NCBI GenBank assembly: GCA_965649825.1
Contig: OZ287700.1
Coordinates: 1,302,001-1,366,000 of the forward strand
DNA: 64,000 bases
From: Penicillus capitatus
Lineage: Eukaryota; Chlorophyta
Direction: 5' to 3'
Every line of letters starts with the position of its first letter. Position 1 is the stretch's first letter. A program made the translations under genes and the position numbers. The notes beneath the pieces were generated by a model. That model was not told the DNA's origin. It saw only the letters and a program-made list of their open reading frames with translations, and made no database searches. Shown in pieces: positions 23,446 to 34,119 of the stretch.

Positions 23446-24061
23446 CGGATGTCGGCTTCGTCACGTGTCGTCTCTTGTCAATACAGCTGATCATGAGAGA
23501 ATATACAGTAATTCTCTTCAACGACGCCCTTTTGGCCAGCATAATGAGATTGCTTCCTCGGCACATTTCTCCAGGTCTCTCAGAGCTTCACAGAATTCAC
23601 TGGCTGATGAACTAACACTCTGACCTTGTAAGACATCTCTTCTTGATGGGCAACACTTGTGCCAATAGACCAGCTTTTGACGCAAGTGAAACCCTTTGCA
23701 TCGGCTGTGTTGGATTATGTTGAGCAGAGATCAATCGATGAACTGATCTCTACAGGCGATGCAGTGATGCTGATCGAGGCAGTCATCTGTGTTGCCTTCT
23801 GTCCGTATCAAATCTCGGTGACCAGCTAAATCCTCTCAAACGGTAATTGATCGATCTTCCACGACAAGACTTCACACATCAATTCTCCACAGTGTCCTCC
23901 ACAAGGATCCGAATCTTCTGGCCTGTCTGGAACATCACATTCAGCTTATTTGCATTCTAAGGTTCCATACCTTTGGCATTATATATCAGGGGAAGAACAG
24001 TTGCTTCGCATTTGCGGAAGACGACTCGGGTAGGCGCGTTGCTTTAGGCTTGGATAGTTAT
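23446..24061. other. Non-repetitive spacer inside repeat block
   Basis: About 600 bp with no ORF above 62 codons and no recognised element. Confidence 0.5.
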
Positions 24062-24275
24062 GCCATGTGCAGGACTGCGCCGATCTGCATCAAGGCAGAT
24101 CGACGGCAGACTCATGCACATGGCAGTAGCTATGGCCTCTTGAGCCGCCTCCATGTGCAGGACTGCGCCGATCTGCATCGAGGCAGATCGACGGCAGACT
24201 CATGCACATGGAGTAGCTACGTACAAGGTCTGCGTCGATCTGCATCGAGGCAGATCGACGGCAGACTCATGTACA
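24062..24275. repeat. Three tandem imperfect palindromes (hairpin units)
   Basis: Copies at 24063-24123, 24151-24211 and about 24220-24275. Copies 1 and 2 run CCATGTGCA at the left end to TGCACATGG at the right end. All three share the inner stem GATCTGC / GCAGATC around a 6-nt loop. In copy 3 the outer arms change together to GTACA and TGTAC, keeping the pairing. Each copy can fold as a 55-61 nt hairpin or cruciform. Confidence 0.85.
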
Positions 24276-24966
24276 CGCCCCTTGTTACCATGGGTTGACT
24301 GACGTCTGCATGCTTCATGCGTCTCCTCTTCGACTGGCCATGTCGCCGGTTTCCAGCAGCGTCGTGTCTACGTTGTCATCATATCCACCGTCTCCTGTCA
24401 CAGGCGTCGCGTCGCTATTGACGATGGCATGTCGCTCGGCGACGGCTATCTTCTCATCAAACCATCGAGAGCTTCCAGCCCGTCAATATCCGTCCACTGT
24501 TGCTGTAGTCCTGGTCAGGACGGACGACCAATCATCTCGTCCATAGCTACATCGAAACACAGGGTTCTGAAAAATGAACGGCGTCCCTCTGCACTTACCA
24601 TGGTTGTCTGACGGTCGACGGACAACCATCAGGCGCCATACCACGATGCGGTGCCCATTCCATTGTCGTCTTCTGAAATGTCCCTTGTCCATTGCGCCGG
24701 GGACAGTTTGGTACCTGCATGGCTCACACTGGATTCTCTGAGAAGCTCCATCCTTAGCTACCTCTGTCGATTCAGACGTCAACCGTCCCATGCCGCGCGT
24801 CTCCGAGCCCCCCGGCGGTCCAGAGGACAGCCGCACCGGATTCCATTGTCGAGTCCACCACACGCATGACCCACGTTCTGGACAGTTCCGAGTCGATCCT
24901 TTCGGTCGCGGAGGGCGAGTTTTCGTCGACTGGCGACCTGCAAGACGCAAATGAACGTCGGGTAAT
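24276..24966. other. Unresolved region, possible coding exons
   Basis: Several ORFs of 60-175 codons on both strands (24295-24546 plus, 24483-25010 minus, 24651-24869 plus). Composition is ambiguous and I could not build a gene model with a known family. Confidence 0.3.
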
Positions 24967-25263
24967 GTGAAGGAATTGCCCACGAGGGCAGGAGGAGAGA
25001 TTCGACTCACTATCGAAGGCGCACGCGGACGGAGTGCCGAATGGCTGGAGTCGGCTTCCGATCTCTATCCAGCAGATCCTTCTTGGTGGGCGAGTGCGTT
25101 GAAAGGCAGCGGCTTGGACAGCGGTAGACGAAAATTGTCCAGAGAGCGGCGACCGGGAAGCGTTTCTGCTGGAAAAAATAAACGCAGCGAGAAACGTCCA
25201 AAACTCGAAGAAACGAAAGAAGCAATACAATTCAGAAACGCCCAGGGTTTTGACCGCAAATGA
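24967..25263 (+). CDS. Possible exon of basic, nuclear-type hypothetical protein
   Basis: A 98-codon frame ends with the strongly basic KNKRSEKRPKLEETKEAIQF, which resembles a nuclear localisation region, and terminates at TGA. The first codon may not be the true start. Upstream plus-strand frames around 24651-24869 could be earlier exons. No family recognised. Confidence 0.25.
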   Translation: MKELPTRAGGEIRLTIEGARGRSAEWLESASDLYPADPSWWASALKGSGLDSGRRKLSRERRPGSVSAGKNKRSEKRPKLEETKEAIQFRNAQGFDRK

Positions 25264-26750
25264 CAGTCGCAACCGTGTGAGGCAGTTAGTGATGGCGACG
25301 TAATCACCAACGACGAAGCCGCCGAGCAATAAGCAAGCGCTAGACTCGACTGAAACGCTTCCAGCATCCAAATCTCCTGCTGTGGAACAGACTGTGCCGT
25401 TATCCAGTCACATGTGAAGGAATGTTATTTCTCGAGGATCATGCAGAAGTGGCGGTTATGACTGGCACATGAGAGGCTGCATGCAAAATCGAACCGGATA
25501 TCCATTTCTGGCGTTTAGCAAATCATGTTCTAGAAATCACTCTGTACCTATTGCATCTCAGTACTGGTTTGAGACTCGCTGTCATACAAGTATCAAAGAA
25601 ATGTAACCATTTGTGCTCCTTATCTTCGAGTGATCAAAGGGCGAGGTAAGACCCTCTCAAGGATGTCTTCATTAGAATCGCGATCAATCACTTGACAGCA
25701 CGAGTTGTTGATTTCTCATCTGAGCACTCTTCTGATGATACGACAATGGCCAACATAAATTGATTTAGGATGGTATGAATTGGTTATTGGTTTGATGGTG
25801 ATCACCTGGTGTGCACGTCGAAATATTGGCGCGTAGCTCTCTGAAACGATCTGGCGAACTCTCTACCTACTTGGGCGCCGACCTAACCTCTAAAATCCGA
25901 AAGACGGTCTCCTTTAACGATTCTTGCTTTTCGCGGGCCGGAGATTTCCAATGGATCTTCTCTTGACAGTATGTCGTCAGTGGCAGACCGAGACACCTTT
26001 TCCTCTGGCGCTATCTTGGAAAGATCTACATATTGGGGACAATCACACCTATTCATACAGGATCTATATCTGTCGGGTTTTGTGGATATCATCTGCTTTA
26101 GCATAGATGGTCACACCTTCACTTTTATGAACTCGTTGAATTGTATTGGCGGCGACGAGGTCAAGGAACCAGATGTAACTCGAGAGATATCTGTTGAAGC
26201 CGTTTACCTTATGAATTCTCGCAGCCCTTTACATGTGGAGCTGGACAATCTGTGGGTGTTTTGACCTTTACTAGATCTCCACCTCTTGCCACAGCTGGCA
26301 CTCGGCCTTGTCTGCCAACACATACTACTTGCCTGTACGCTAAACACGATACAAACCCTCTAAAAAGACGGCCTGTCTTTCGTGGACCATCCTAAGGGCA
26401 ATGTGGACGTGCGTTTCGGAGCAACGTAAATGTGACCAAACTTGTTCTCGGCCACCTGAGGTTATCGTTTCATGGTCCTTAAATGGTTAGTGATTTTCTG
26501 GGAGATTCAGAGGTCAGACCGGAAGCGTTCTCGTCGCGTCGAGACGCCTTCCACAGCTCCACTGACGACTCTGAAGATCGTTTGGATCAAGGGGATCCGA
26601 ACGGACGTTTCCAAAAACGGCTCAGCCTGTGGCGGCGAGTGGATAGATCGCTCCAGCGGTCACACCGCAGCGATTTGGGTTCCTGTCTCTGCAACGCGTG
26701 GTTGCATGAGATGGAGTCTGACAATGAATGACAGAAATCCAGGCGTCCAG
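25264..26750. other. Intergenic, low gene content
   Basis: Mostly AT-richer sequence. The frame 25971-26264 (+, 97 codons) and the frame 26483-26731 (+, 82 codons) look protein-like. Neither can be assigned; the second could be a 5' exon of the starch synthase gene. Confidence 0.35.
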
Positions 26751-29700
26751 ATGGAGTCGTCTGGTCCATCAAATGCGAGTTACGTTCGTGCGGCGTCCAA
26801 TGATGCGCAGTCGACTGCCCTGTCGAGTGCGTTGCGCGCTCAGCGTCCGAGTCGCCCCTCGACGTCCAACAGCTCGACGTCGGCTGTCGTCACGAACGCC
26901 GACGCGTGACGGCCGTCCCGTTCACTGCTCAGAAAAGTACGCGTTGCCCTCTGCATTGTGGGGCTTTCGTGAAGAGGCGTGACAGGAAACTCATCTCCGT
27001 CTCCGTTGTCGAGAATGAAGTCGAGAAAAGCAAAGAAGAGAAACCTAGACGTCGATCTGTGAGTCCAAAATCACGGATGAAGGCCGTGGCCGAAAAAGTG
27101 AGCGCGGCAAGGGAACTGGCACGGCGACTTGCAGAAGAGAAAGAAGCAGCTGTCAAGACCGGAAAACAATACAAGTACTCAGATCGATCCCTCATGTTAC
27201 CTGACATTTAACATGTCTCAGTGAACGGATTCTGAAATCCACAGAGGCGGCTGCTACTGAGGCAGCCATACAAGCAGCTGAAGCAGATGCTATGAACAGA
27301 GCTGTAAGGCTGGCAGAAGCGGGAAAAGAAAAGGTCGCTCCACGATTCTGTCGTACACACCTTCGACAGCTGTTTTCAGGACGCCGAGTTGCGTTATTTG
27401 AAAAAGTTCAACAAAGCTTTGAAGGCAATGGTATTGGATGTTGCCGTGGATAAAGATGAAGCAAGGAATAGACTGGATGAACTGCTTCAGGAGTTCAAAT
27501 CCGCCGAACTGGTGACAGAGGTGCATCGTCTGACCGTCGCTATGCCCGAACTGTTTTTTATCATTCTTAAGGAGGAAAGATTGGCAACAGAGGAGGAAGA
27601 AGCAGAAGAAGTGGTAAAAGCAGCGCCAGAAGTGGAAGTCCCCTCGCCACCCGTCCCGGAGGTCAGAATCAAACTGCCAGGCCGTAGTCAGAAGGAATGC
27701 TGTTCAGGTCCCGGTGGAGGAACCTAAGTTGGATACCCTCAAAGTCGCGGCAGATGCTGCTCTGCAGTCGGACACACCTTTCTTCACCGTGCCTTCTGAG
27801 CCACCGATCGGAAAACCTATTCAGTTTCTATACAATCGTCTGGCCGGTCCTTTGCCAGAAACGGATTCTGTTTCTATCAAGTACGGAATCAACAAGTGGG
27901 AGAACATTGGGCATATCAAGATGAAGCGAAGCGAGACGTTAAGTGACATGGCGGGTGAGTGGTGGGAAGCGGATCACGATTTGGAACCCTTGCTCTATCG
28001 ATTCGATTTTGTCATTGTGGATGATGTCTCTGGACTCGTGGATAACAACAACTCCAAGGATTTCTATCTGAAGCTCAAAGGTGTGCTGACAAAAAGTCAG
28101 CTCTTGGAGAAACGTCTGGCGCTCTTCGATGAGATTGAACAGAAACGAAATGCCGAGTTCGAGGCCAAGATTTCTAGACTCAAGTGACACCACTGATTTG
28201 TCGTTTCGGTATCGTTCATGGAAGATTCAAGGTAAGAAGCCGAAACTAAGGCGGAGGAGGCAGGCAATGAGGCTCGAGAATCTGTCGTTGCTGAATGGGA
28301 GGCAGAGCTGACGGAACGCGTTTTAGAGACGATCGGAGATCGAAGAGCTCAGGCCATCAAGGCACTAGGACGAGAGGAAACGATCAAGGGACCACGAGTG
28401 GCCTGGTTTGGAGATCTGACGCCTGGAAGTCGCGTCCTATTGACCTACAACTCGAACGAAGGGCCTCTGAAGAATGCAACTACCATCCGGGTGCATCTGG
28501 GAACAGACAATTGGTACAAGGAGCAAATTGACGTAAGGGATCTGCCAAATTGTGTGATCGAATTGAGGTGTCGAATTCAGATAAGAGAATTGAAAAAACT
28601 GTCGGCGGAAGAGATACAGAAGAACAGAGTGGCAGAGGAATGTGGACCAGGTAACTGGTGGGGCATCCCGATCGACATTCCTGTAGAGATTGCCGTGATG
28701 AATTACGTATTCGACGATGGAAAATCTGCCGAGTGGGACAACAACAATGGACGTGATTACACGACTCCTATCTCTAATCCCTTAACACACGATCAACTCG
28801 TCGAAAAGAAAAAGGACGATGTGCGAAATGAGTTGACGGAAGAAAGGACACAACGCGTCGAGGGAGCCGCCACAGCCGCCAGAGACCGCATTCTCTCACG
28901 CGTAAGGCCGTCGATAAACGTGGTGCATGGCTGATGTGACGTTGATGTAGTTCGATTCGAGATTCCATCGCTGGCGTTCTCAGTGGCAGTACCTCTACAC
29001 CGATCCCATTCGAGTACAGGCTGGACAGTCTGTCGAAATCTGCTATCGCCCGGATCTGACGGTCTTGCGCGGTCGACCGGATGTCTATGTCCGTGTGGGG
29101 TTCAATCATTGGAGGCATCCAACGGGTATCCGTGCTATTAAGTTGGAGCCGATGATTGCCAATAACGTTGGATTTGAGCGTGTTGTTATCGATGTGCCAG
29201 AGGATGCACACGACATGGACTTTATGTTTTCTGACAATCCCGATCTCCACGGCGGTTTTGTCGACAACAACCATGGCTTCAATTATAATTTTCCTGTCCA
29301 TGGCAGCTCCGTTGCCCCACAACCGTTGAAGATCGTTCATGTCACGGTGGAAATGGCGCCGATTGCAAAAGTGGGCGGGTTGGCCGATGTGGTCACGGCA
29401 CTGGGCAGAGCTGTACAAGAAGAAGGGCACAATGTCGAGATCATCATGCCCAAGTATGACTGCATCGACTACGGCCAAGTGGAGAAGCTGGAGAAGCGTC
29501 GCAGCTTTAATTTTGCTGGAAGCCATGTTCAAGTCTGGGCCGATTTTGTGGAAGGACTGAATGTGACGTTTATCGAACCGGACAACGGCATCTTCTGGGT
29601 CGGGTGCATTTATGGAGAGCAAAATGATGGTCAGCGATTTGAATATTTCTGTGGAGCCGCCTCAGAGTATCTCCGCATTTTCAACCTCTCTCCAGACATC

Positions 29701-30186
29701 GTTCACTGTCACGACTGGCAAACGGCTCCCGTGATCTGGAGCGATCTGGCAGGGGCAAGAACCGTGTTCACGATACACAACATGAACTACGGTGTGGAGT
29801 TGATCGGTCGAGCAATGCATGCCACGACGGTTGCTACGACCGTTTCCCCAACCTATGCCACAGAGATCAGCGGGATGCCAGCAGCGGAGTCCAATTTCGC
29901 AAAGCTCTACGGTGTGCTGAACGGCATCGATGTGGACATTTGGGATCCATCTCGAGATCGGTTCTTGCCCATGAACTACAACGCAGAAACGGCCGTCGAA
30001 GGCAAAGCCGCTGTGCGTCAAGAACTCAGAAAGAGACTCAATCTCGCACAGATCGATGTTCCCATTGTGGGTGTCGTCACCCGCCTCACTCCACAGAAAG
30101 GCATCCACTTGATCAAACACGCTGCGTGGAGGACACTCGAACGCGGAGGACAGTACAGAGATCTCTGGGACTTGCCAGGGACGTAG
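26751..30186 (+). CDS. Starch synthase III-like, three CBM53 modules plus truncated GT5 domain
   Basis: Elongates alpha-glucan from a nucleotide-glucose. The plant SSIII order is seen: Ser-rich and coiled-coil N-terminus (~26.75-27.7 kb), then three CBM53-type starch-binding modules (IQFLYNRLAGPL...VDNNNSKDF; LLTYNSNEGPL...WDNNNGRDY; ICYRPDLTVLRGRPDVYV...FVDNNHGFN). The GT5 domain follows, with the ADP-glucose-binding AKVGGLADVV at about 29.37 kb, HCHDWQTAPV, VFTIHNMNYG and TRLTPQKGIHLIKHAAWRTL. The match stops at residue ~RTLERGGQ (base ~30153). Ten unrelated residues and a stop follow, so the last ~200 residues, including the second KTGGL-type site, are missing. Introns include ~26908-26988, ~27198-27246, ~27670-27715 and ~28907-28950. 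The junction near 28184-28240 is unresolved. Confidence 0.85.
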
Positions 30187-32045
30187 TACGTCGCCCATGG
30201 ATCGGTGGTTCCGATGACGGTGGCACGTGTCTTGCAGGGGTAGCCGATGTACACCACCTGCTCCTTGAGACTGTCAAACACCTGTCGCAGGAAACAGGGG
30301 AACTGCTCATCCGTCGGTTGGTCGCAGAATCGACCTTCTTGGCACCCCCAGGCCAGTTGTAGCTGTCTCCGGACACTTCGATGACAAGACTCTCGCGCTC
30401 ACACTGTCGAGCGTAGCGGTCACACTTCATTTGCATCATGCAGCACTTCAACTGCACAGAAACTGAGTCGCGCGCCGTTGGAACTGCCATCTGACTTGCA
30501 GGACGGTATCGAGTGTCGGGAAACTGGGCGGGAACGGCAGCGAAGGACCTGATGCAATCGATGGTCGAAGTTCACGACATGGTGCTTGACAGTGCGGAAC
30601 CTTTCTGCCAGGGAGATGTCCTTTCGCGAACAGGCCGTGACCACAGGACTGTAGATCCGCAGGAGCACTTAACATCCTGGTAGTTGTTGATCGTCGACGT
30701 GCAGTAGCTCTTCGCTTTGCTCTCTGCACGAAATCACACGTTTCACACGAGAGGTGCTGCTGCGGAGCGCGACGGTGATTCGGGACGAAGATGTGCTGGA
30801 AGCCGTTGTCGAGGAGGGTCTGATCCGGCCAGATCTTTTTCTGTACGCCCTTGAACCTGCCGATCGTCTTCGTGATCCGATAGTAGTTGAAAGGACGGAT
30901 CAGGAGCTTGTTCTCTTGGTCGTTCCACGCCCCCTCGATGTCGACGGAGAAGTCCAGCTTCGACCTGGAAGCCACACGCGTCAGGGAACATGCAACAGAG
31001 ACACTGTCGACGACAGGGTGTCCTTGTAGAGCTTCCTATAGCAGGACTCGTCGTCTGTGACCATGCACTGGTGCGTTTCCGGCAGAAAAGAAGCATCCAT
31101 GCCGGGGAGGACGCACAGGAGATACTCCAATCGGGTCATGGCCGGCTCCTTCTCCAGTTTAACTGGACAGCGATCGCGTCGTCGACAAGAGAAGCAAGAG
31201 AGCACTCGACCTTCGTGCTCCGAGATGGATGCCAGGTCGGACAGCGTGGGTGCATAGAGCTCGTGGTACGCGCAATCCCAATCCACAGTCTGCTTCGTCA
31301 GGTATTCGTAGTACCAGATCCGGGCACTCGAGAAGTAGGACGCCGCCTCCTTTATCGCCTCTTTGTGTTGCTCCTCGATCTTGAGCTTCATCGTGTAGTA
31401 CCAGTTCTTCCACCACTCATACGGACCGTCGTGGTAGTAGATCAGGATGGCGGCGCCAGGGAGAATGAGAGTGAGATTCCTGGGCGCTTTTCCAGACACC
31501 TGCAGCTTCTCCCGGAAACGAAGACGGTCGAGTTCCTGTTCTCTGTGCCGATGAGGTGGATGAATGCCTCGAAGTTGATCAGATTGATCGTTCGGTCTGC
31601 GTTCGTGGGATAGGGGACGGCCGACTGCCCGCATTCCGTTCCGCTGTAGCCCTGCGAGCAGAGCGTGGGACGCAGAAACTCCTTGTAACAGTCCAGAAGC
31701 TCATCGAGACTCCCCTCCAGCAGATGCAGCGTCGGAATGCCTGCGACACCATCGCGGTGAGAGCGAGACGGTGGATCGGAGAGGGATACGGGGAATGATG
31801 GTCCTGCTTCCAAAGAACGTGTTGAAAAGCAGAAAATCGTCCAGACTGCGTTCCGCATCCACCTCTGCGTTCAGACGCTGGAGCTCCTATTCCCAGCAAT
31901 CCCTGAACAGACTAGCACATCAATGGTAAGATCGGTTGACGTCCTCTTCGGAGACGCGCACTTCAAGTACTGGATGACAAAGTCTTCCTCCTTGAGATCG
32001 TCCCGAGTGGTCTGCGCATCTCGCTCTCTACGAGATCACCGCACA
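30154..32045 (-). CDS. Unknown cysteine-rich protein, several exons, 3' end cut at junction
   Basis: Consistent minus-strand exons carry DDLKEEDFVIQYLKCASPKR, then LDDFLLFNTFFGSRTIIP, TLHLLEGSLDELLDCYKEFL, IYYHDGPYEWWKNWYYTMKL, WYYEYLTKQTVDWDCAYHEL, CMVTDDESCYRKLYKDTL and CDRYARQCERESLVIEVSGD. It ends with FDSLKEQVVYIGYPCKTRAT and TDPWATYYVPG. Paired cysteines suggest a secreted or lumenal protein, but I recognise no family. One intron of 48 nt and two that appear to be only 26 nt fit the phase. The frame runs to the end of starch synthase homology at ~30153, so its own C-terminus is probably lost too. The start codon is not identified. Confidence 0.5.
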
Positions 32046-32481
32046 GAATCGAAAGCGTGCATCAGAGAGTACGACGCTCTTACGACAGAGCACCTTCGAA
32101 CTCTGCAGTTTTGTGTACCTTGTTACATAACTTGCTTTTGTGAGGTCTCAGGTTGCAACTTTCGCGTTTTGCGGTTCTTGATCTTTGTGAAGCCCCATGA
32201 CAGCTGGGTGCCAACTCGACATCGTAGGTCTCCGCGATTTTAGAATCTGCACGACCATTGGCAAAACTAAACCAAGGTCGGAATCTTCAATGTCCTATCC
32301 GGACGGATACAGGGCATTAATTCGCAGCTCCGTGGCGGTATTCGCCATTGCATTTCTTGTTTTTGTTTAATCGACTCTGTCGACGACGCAAACCAACATC
32401 GGTCACGCGAAAGAAAGATCCGAGAACCTTTTTCTACGTCCATAAAGAGCGAAGATTGTCCATGAAAACGTGAAGTTCATC
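32046..32481. other. Intergenic region
   Basis: About 430 bp upstream of the Kazal-like ORF. A plus-strand ORF (31923-32243) lies antisense to the unknown gene's 5' end and is not supported. No other feature seen. Confidence 0.4.
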
Positions 32482-32685
32482 ATGGCGATTACGTTTGCCT
32501 TGGCAGTCGCGGTCTGCATCACAGGGCGACGGCTTTGTGAGTTTTACTGTACGGATCGGGGCCCGAAAGTGTACGGGGCTAACTATCAAACCTATAAAAA
32601 CCCATGCCTCGCCGCATGTGACAAAGTTGAAATCGGATGCTGTAAGTGGCACAGAGCACTCAAACAAAAGTCGAGAACAACATAG
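32482..32685 (+). CDS. Small secreted Kazal-like protein
   Basis: A 67-aa frame from the ATG at 32482; an upstream in-frame GTG exists but is not needed. Residues 1-15 (MAITFALAVAVCITG) look like a signal peptide core. The rest has the Kazal arrangement: cysteines in LCEFYC, then the signature VYGANYQTYKNPCLAACDKV and a CC pair. Kazal domains inhibit serine proteases. It is a single domain with a basic tail. Cysteine spacing is not perfectly canonical, so the inhibitor role is an inference. Confidence 0.6.
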   Translation: MAITFALAVAVCITGRRLCEFYCTDRGPKVYGANYQTYKNPCLAACDKVEIGCCKWHRALKQKSRTT

Positions 32686-32802
32686 AAAGTGACAAAAAAC
32701 TTCAAGCATGGCCTCCAATAAGGCGAAACAACACATTTCGACACTAGAACTACCGGCAAAACATGCGAAGAGATTTGAACGGAAGATGTAAAAACAAACG
32801 CG

Positions 32803-33637
32803 TCAACAACTCGAGTTTTGTGCAATCCGGAGTCGTCCATCTATGACGTCAGCTTCGTAGCGGATAGAGCGCGCTTCATCAATTCTTCCTACGCTTTCCA
32901 GCCCGAGAGCATAACTTCTCATACACGCGACAAGGTCAACATGATCCGCGCCGCCGTGGATGCGCCCGCACATCTCGTAAGCTCTTTTCTTCATCGGCAA
33001 GGCTTCGTCGTGCCTTTGCATGTTCTGTAGTAGTATTGCATAACTATTCATGCAAGCGACGAGGTCCGAATGATCCACGCCGCCGTGGTGGCGCAGATCA
33101 ATCTCGAGAGCCTTCATCCTAATCGGCATTGCTTCGTGGCGTCTCTCCAGTCTTTCGAGTGCAACGGCATAGCGCCTACAACACGCTACAAGGTCCGGAT
33201 GGTCCGCGCCGCCGTGGATTCGCTCGCACAACTCGAGCACTCTTTCAGAGTTGGAGAGATATTCACGGCCGGCGCGGACTATCTTCGTAGGCTTTCGCCA
33301 TGTGTTCGACCAACTTCATCTCCGCGCTGATGTTCTCGCATTTCCTGCAGTGTTCGAGTAGCAACATTCCGTTTAGTGCAAGTAACGTCCAGAGTTCTCC
33401 GTTCGAGACATCGGTTGGGAAGGTACCGACGTATCGGTTGATTGAATCTGTCGAAGCGTCAAGGATATTCGGTTGAACGTCCACAAGGAGGTGTTTCGCA
33501 AGAAATTGCGTCTCGGCGTGAGGGTGAACCGAGTTCTCTTGTCTATTCCATGAGACATGCATTCTACAGCTCGTGCGCTCGCCTTCTTGCGAAGAACTTG
33601 CTTTCGCGGAAACCAGTCCAAAGAAGCCGGACGACAT
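32803..33637 (-). CDS. TPR-repeat protein (kinesin-light-chain-like repeats)
   Basis: The C-terminal half has three successive ~42-residue tetratricopeptide units starting IHGGADHPDLVACCRRYAVA, HHGGVDHSDLVACMNSYAIL and IHGGADHVDLVACMRSYALG, of the kinesin-light-chain/TPR_12 type. The DNA is itself repetitive at ~126 bp. The N-terminal half (33263-33637) is in another frame (NGELWTLLALNGMLLLEHCR). The join near 33250-33290 fits neither a simple intron phase nor one frame, so either a splice site was missed or there is a frameshift. TPRs mediate protein interactions; the partner is unknown. Confidence 0.6.
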
Positions 33638-33904
33638 CGCAGGCTGGCATCTCCCAAAACTAGAATCTTCAAGACGACCGCGCGGGGAACAATTTCTGTT
33701 CTAAGCCATTCGTATGCCGCCGGAGACAGTTGTATACGTAGTCACCGGAAAGCAGCCACCTCAAAAATTCGATTGTTTCTTCGACTGTTAGACGTGGTCA
33801 GGCTTCCTTCCAATCGTCGTCGGAATTCGTGGTACGAACCATCGGGCAGAAAAACATGGGAAGAGACAACGAAGCGATGCTGGTAAAGACGACTGCTTTC
33901 GTGA
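33638..33904. other. Spacer between oppositely oriented TPR segments
   Basis: No supported gene. It lies between the 5' end of the TPR gene and the inverted TPR fragment. Confidence 0.4.
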
Positions 33905-34045
33905 TAATCTGCGCCCCGTGGCGGCGCAGACAATCCGGATCTCGTCGCGTGCTTCGGGCACTATGCCATCGCACTTGAAAGACTGGGAAGAAACATCGAA
34001 GCGAACTCTATCCGCTATGAAGCTGACCATGGATGGATGACTCAA
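33905..34045 (+). pseudogene. Inverted TPR fragment, related to adjacent TPR gene
   Basis: The plus strand encodes GGADNPDLVACFGHYAIALE followed by RLGRNIEANSIRYEADHG. This clearly matches the first TPR unit of the minus-strand gene 700 bp away (GGADHPDLVACCRRYAVALE) joined to its last unit's end (ARSIRYEAD). Only one repeat is present, with no obvious start, and the frame continues into non-homologous sequence. It looks like an inverted, truncated duplicate. Confidence 0.6.
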
Positions 34046-34119
34046 GGCTCTGCTGCACTACCATCGCTTTATGCTTCGCCGGATAGTACTCAGCGGCGTC
34101 GATCACTCTTTGACTCCAG

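Noticed and set aside
22847-24275. CRISPR-like array
   Set aside because: Units are contiguous with no unique spacers, and the DNA is eukaryotic.
26483-26731. 82-codon ORF before the starch synthase as a certain first exon
   Set aside because: Protein-like, but I found no splice that joins it in phase, so it is left as a possibility only.
30154-30186. WDLPG at the broken end of the starch synthase resembling WDLPGK in the kinase at ~40283
   Set aside because: Only a few residues match and flanking DNA differs; coincidence rather than a fusion.
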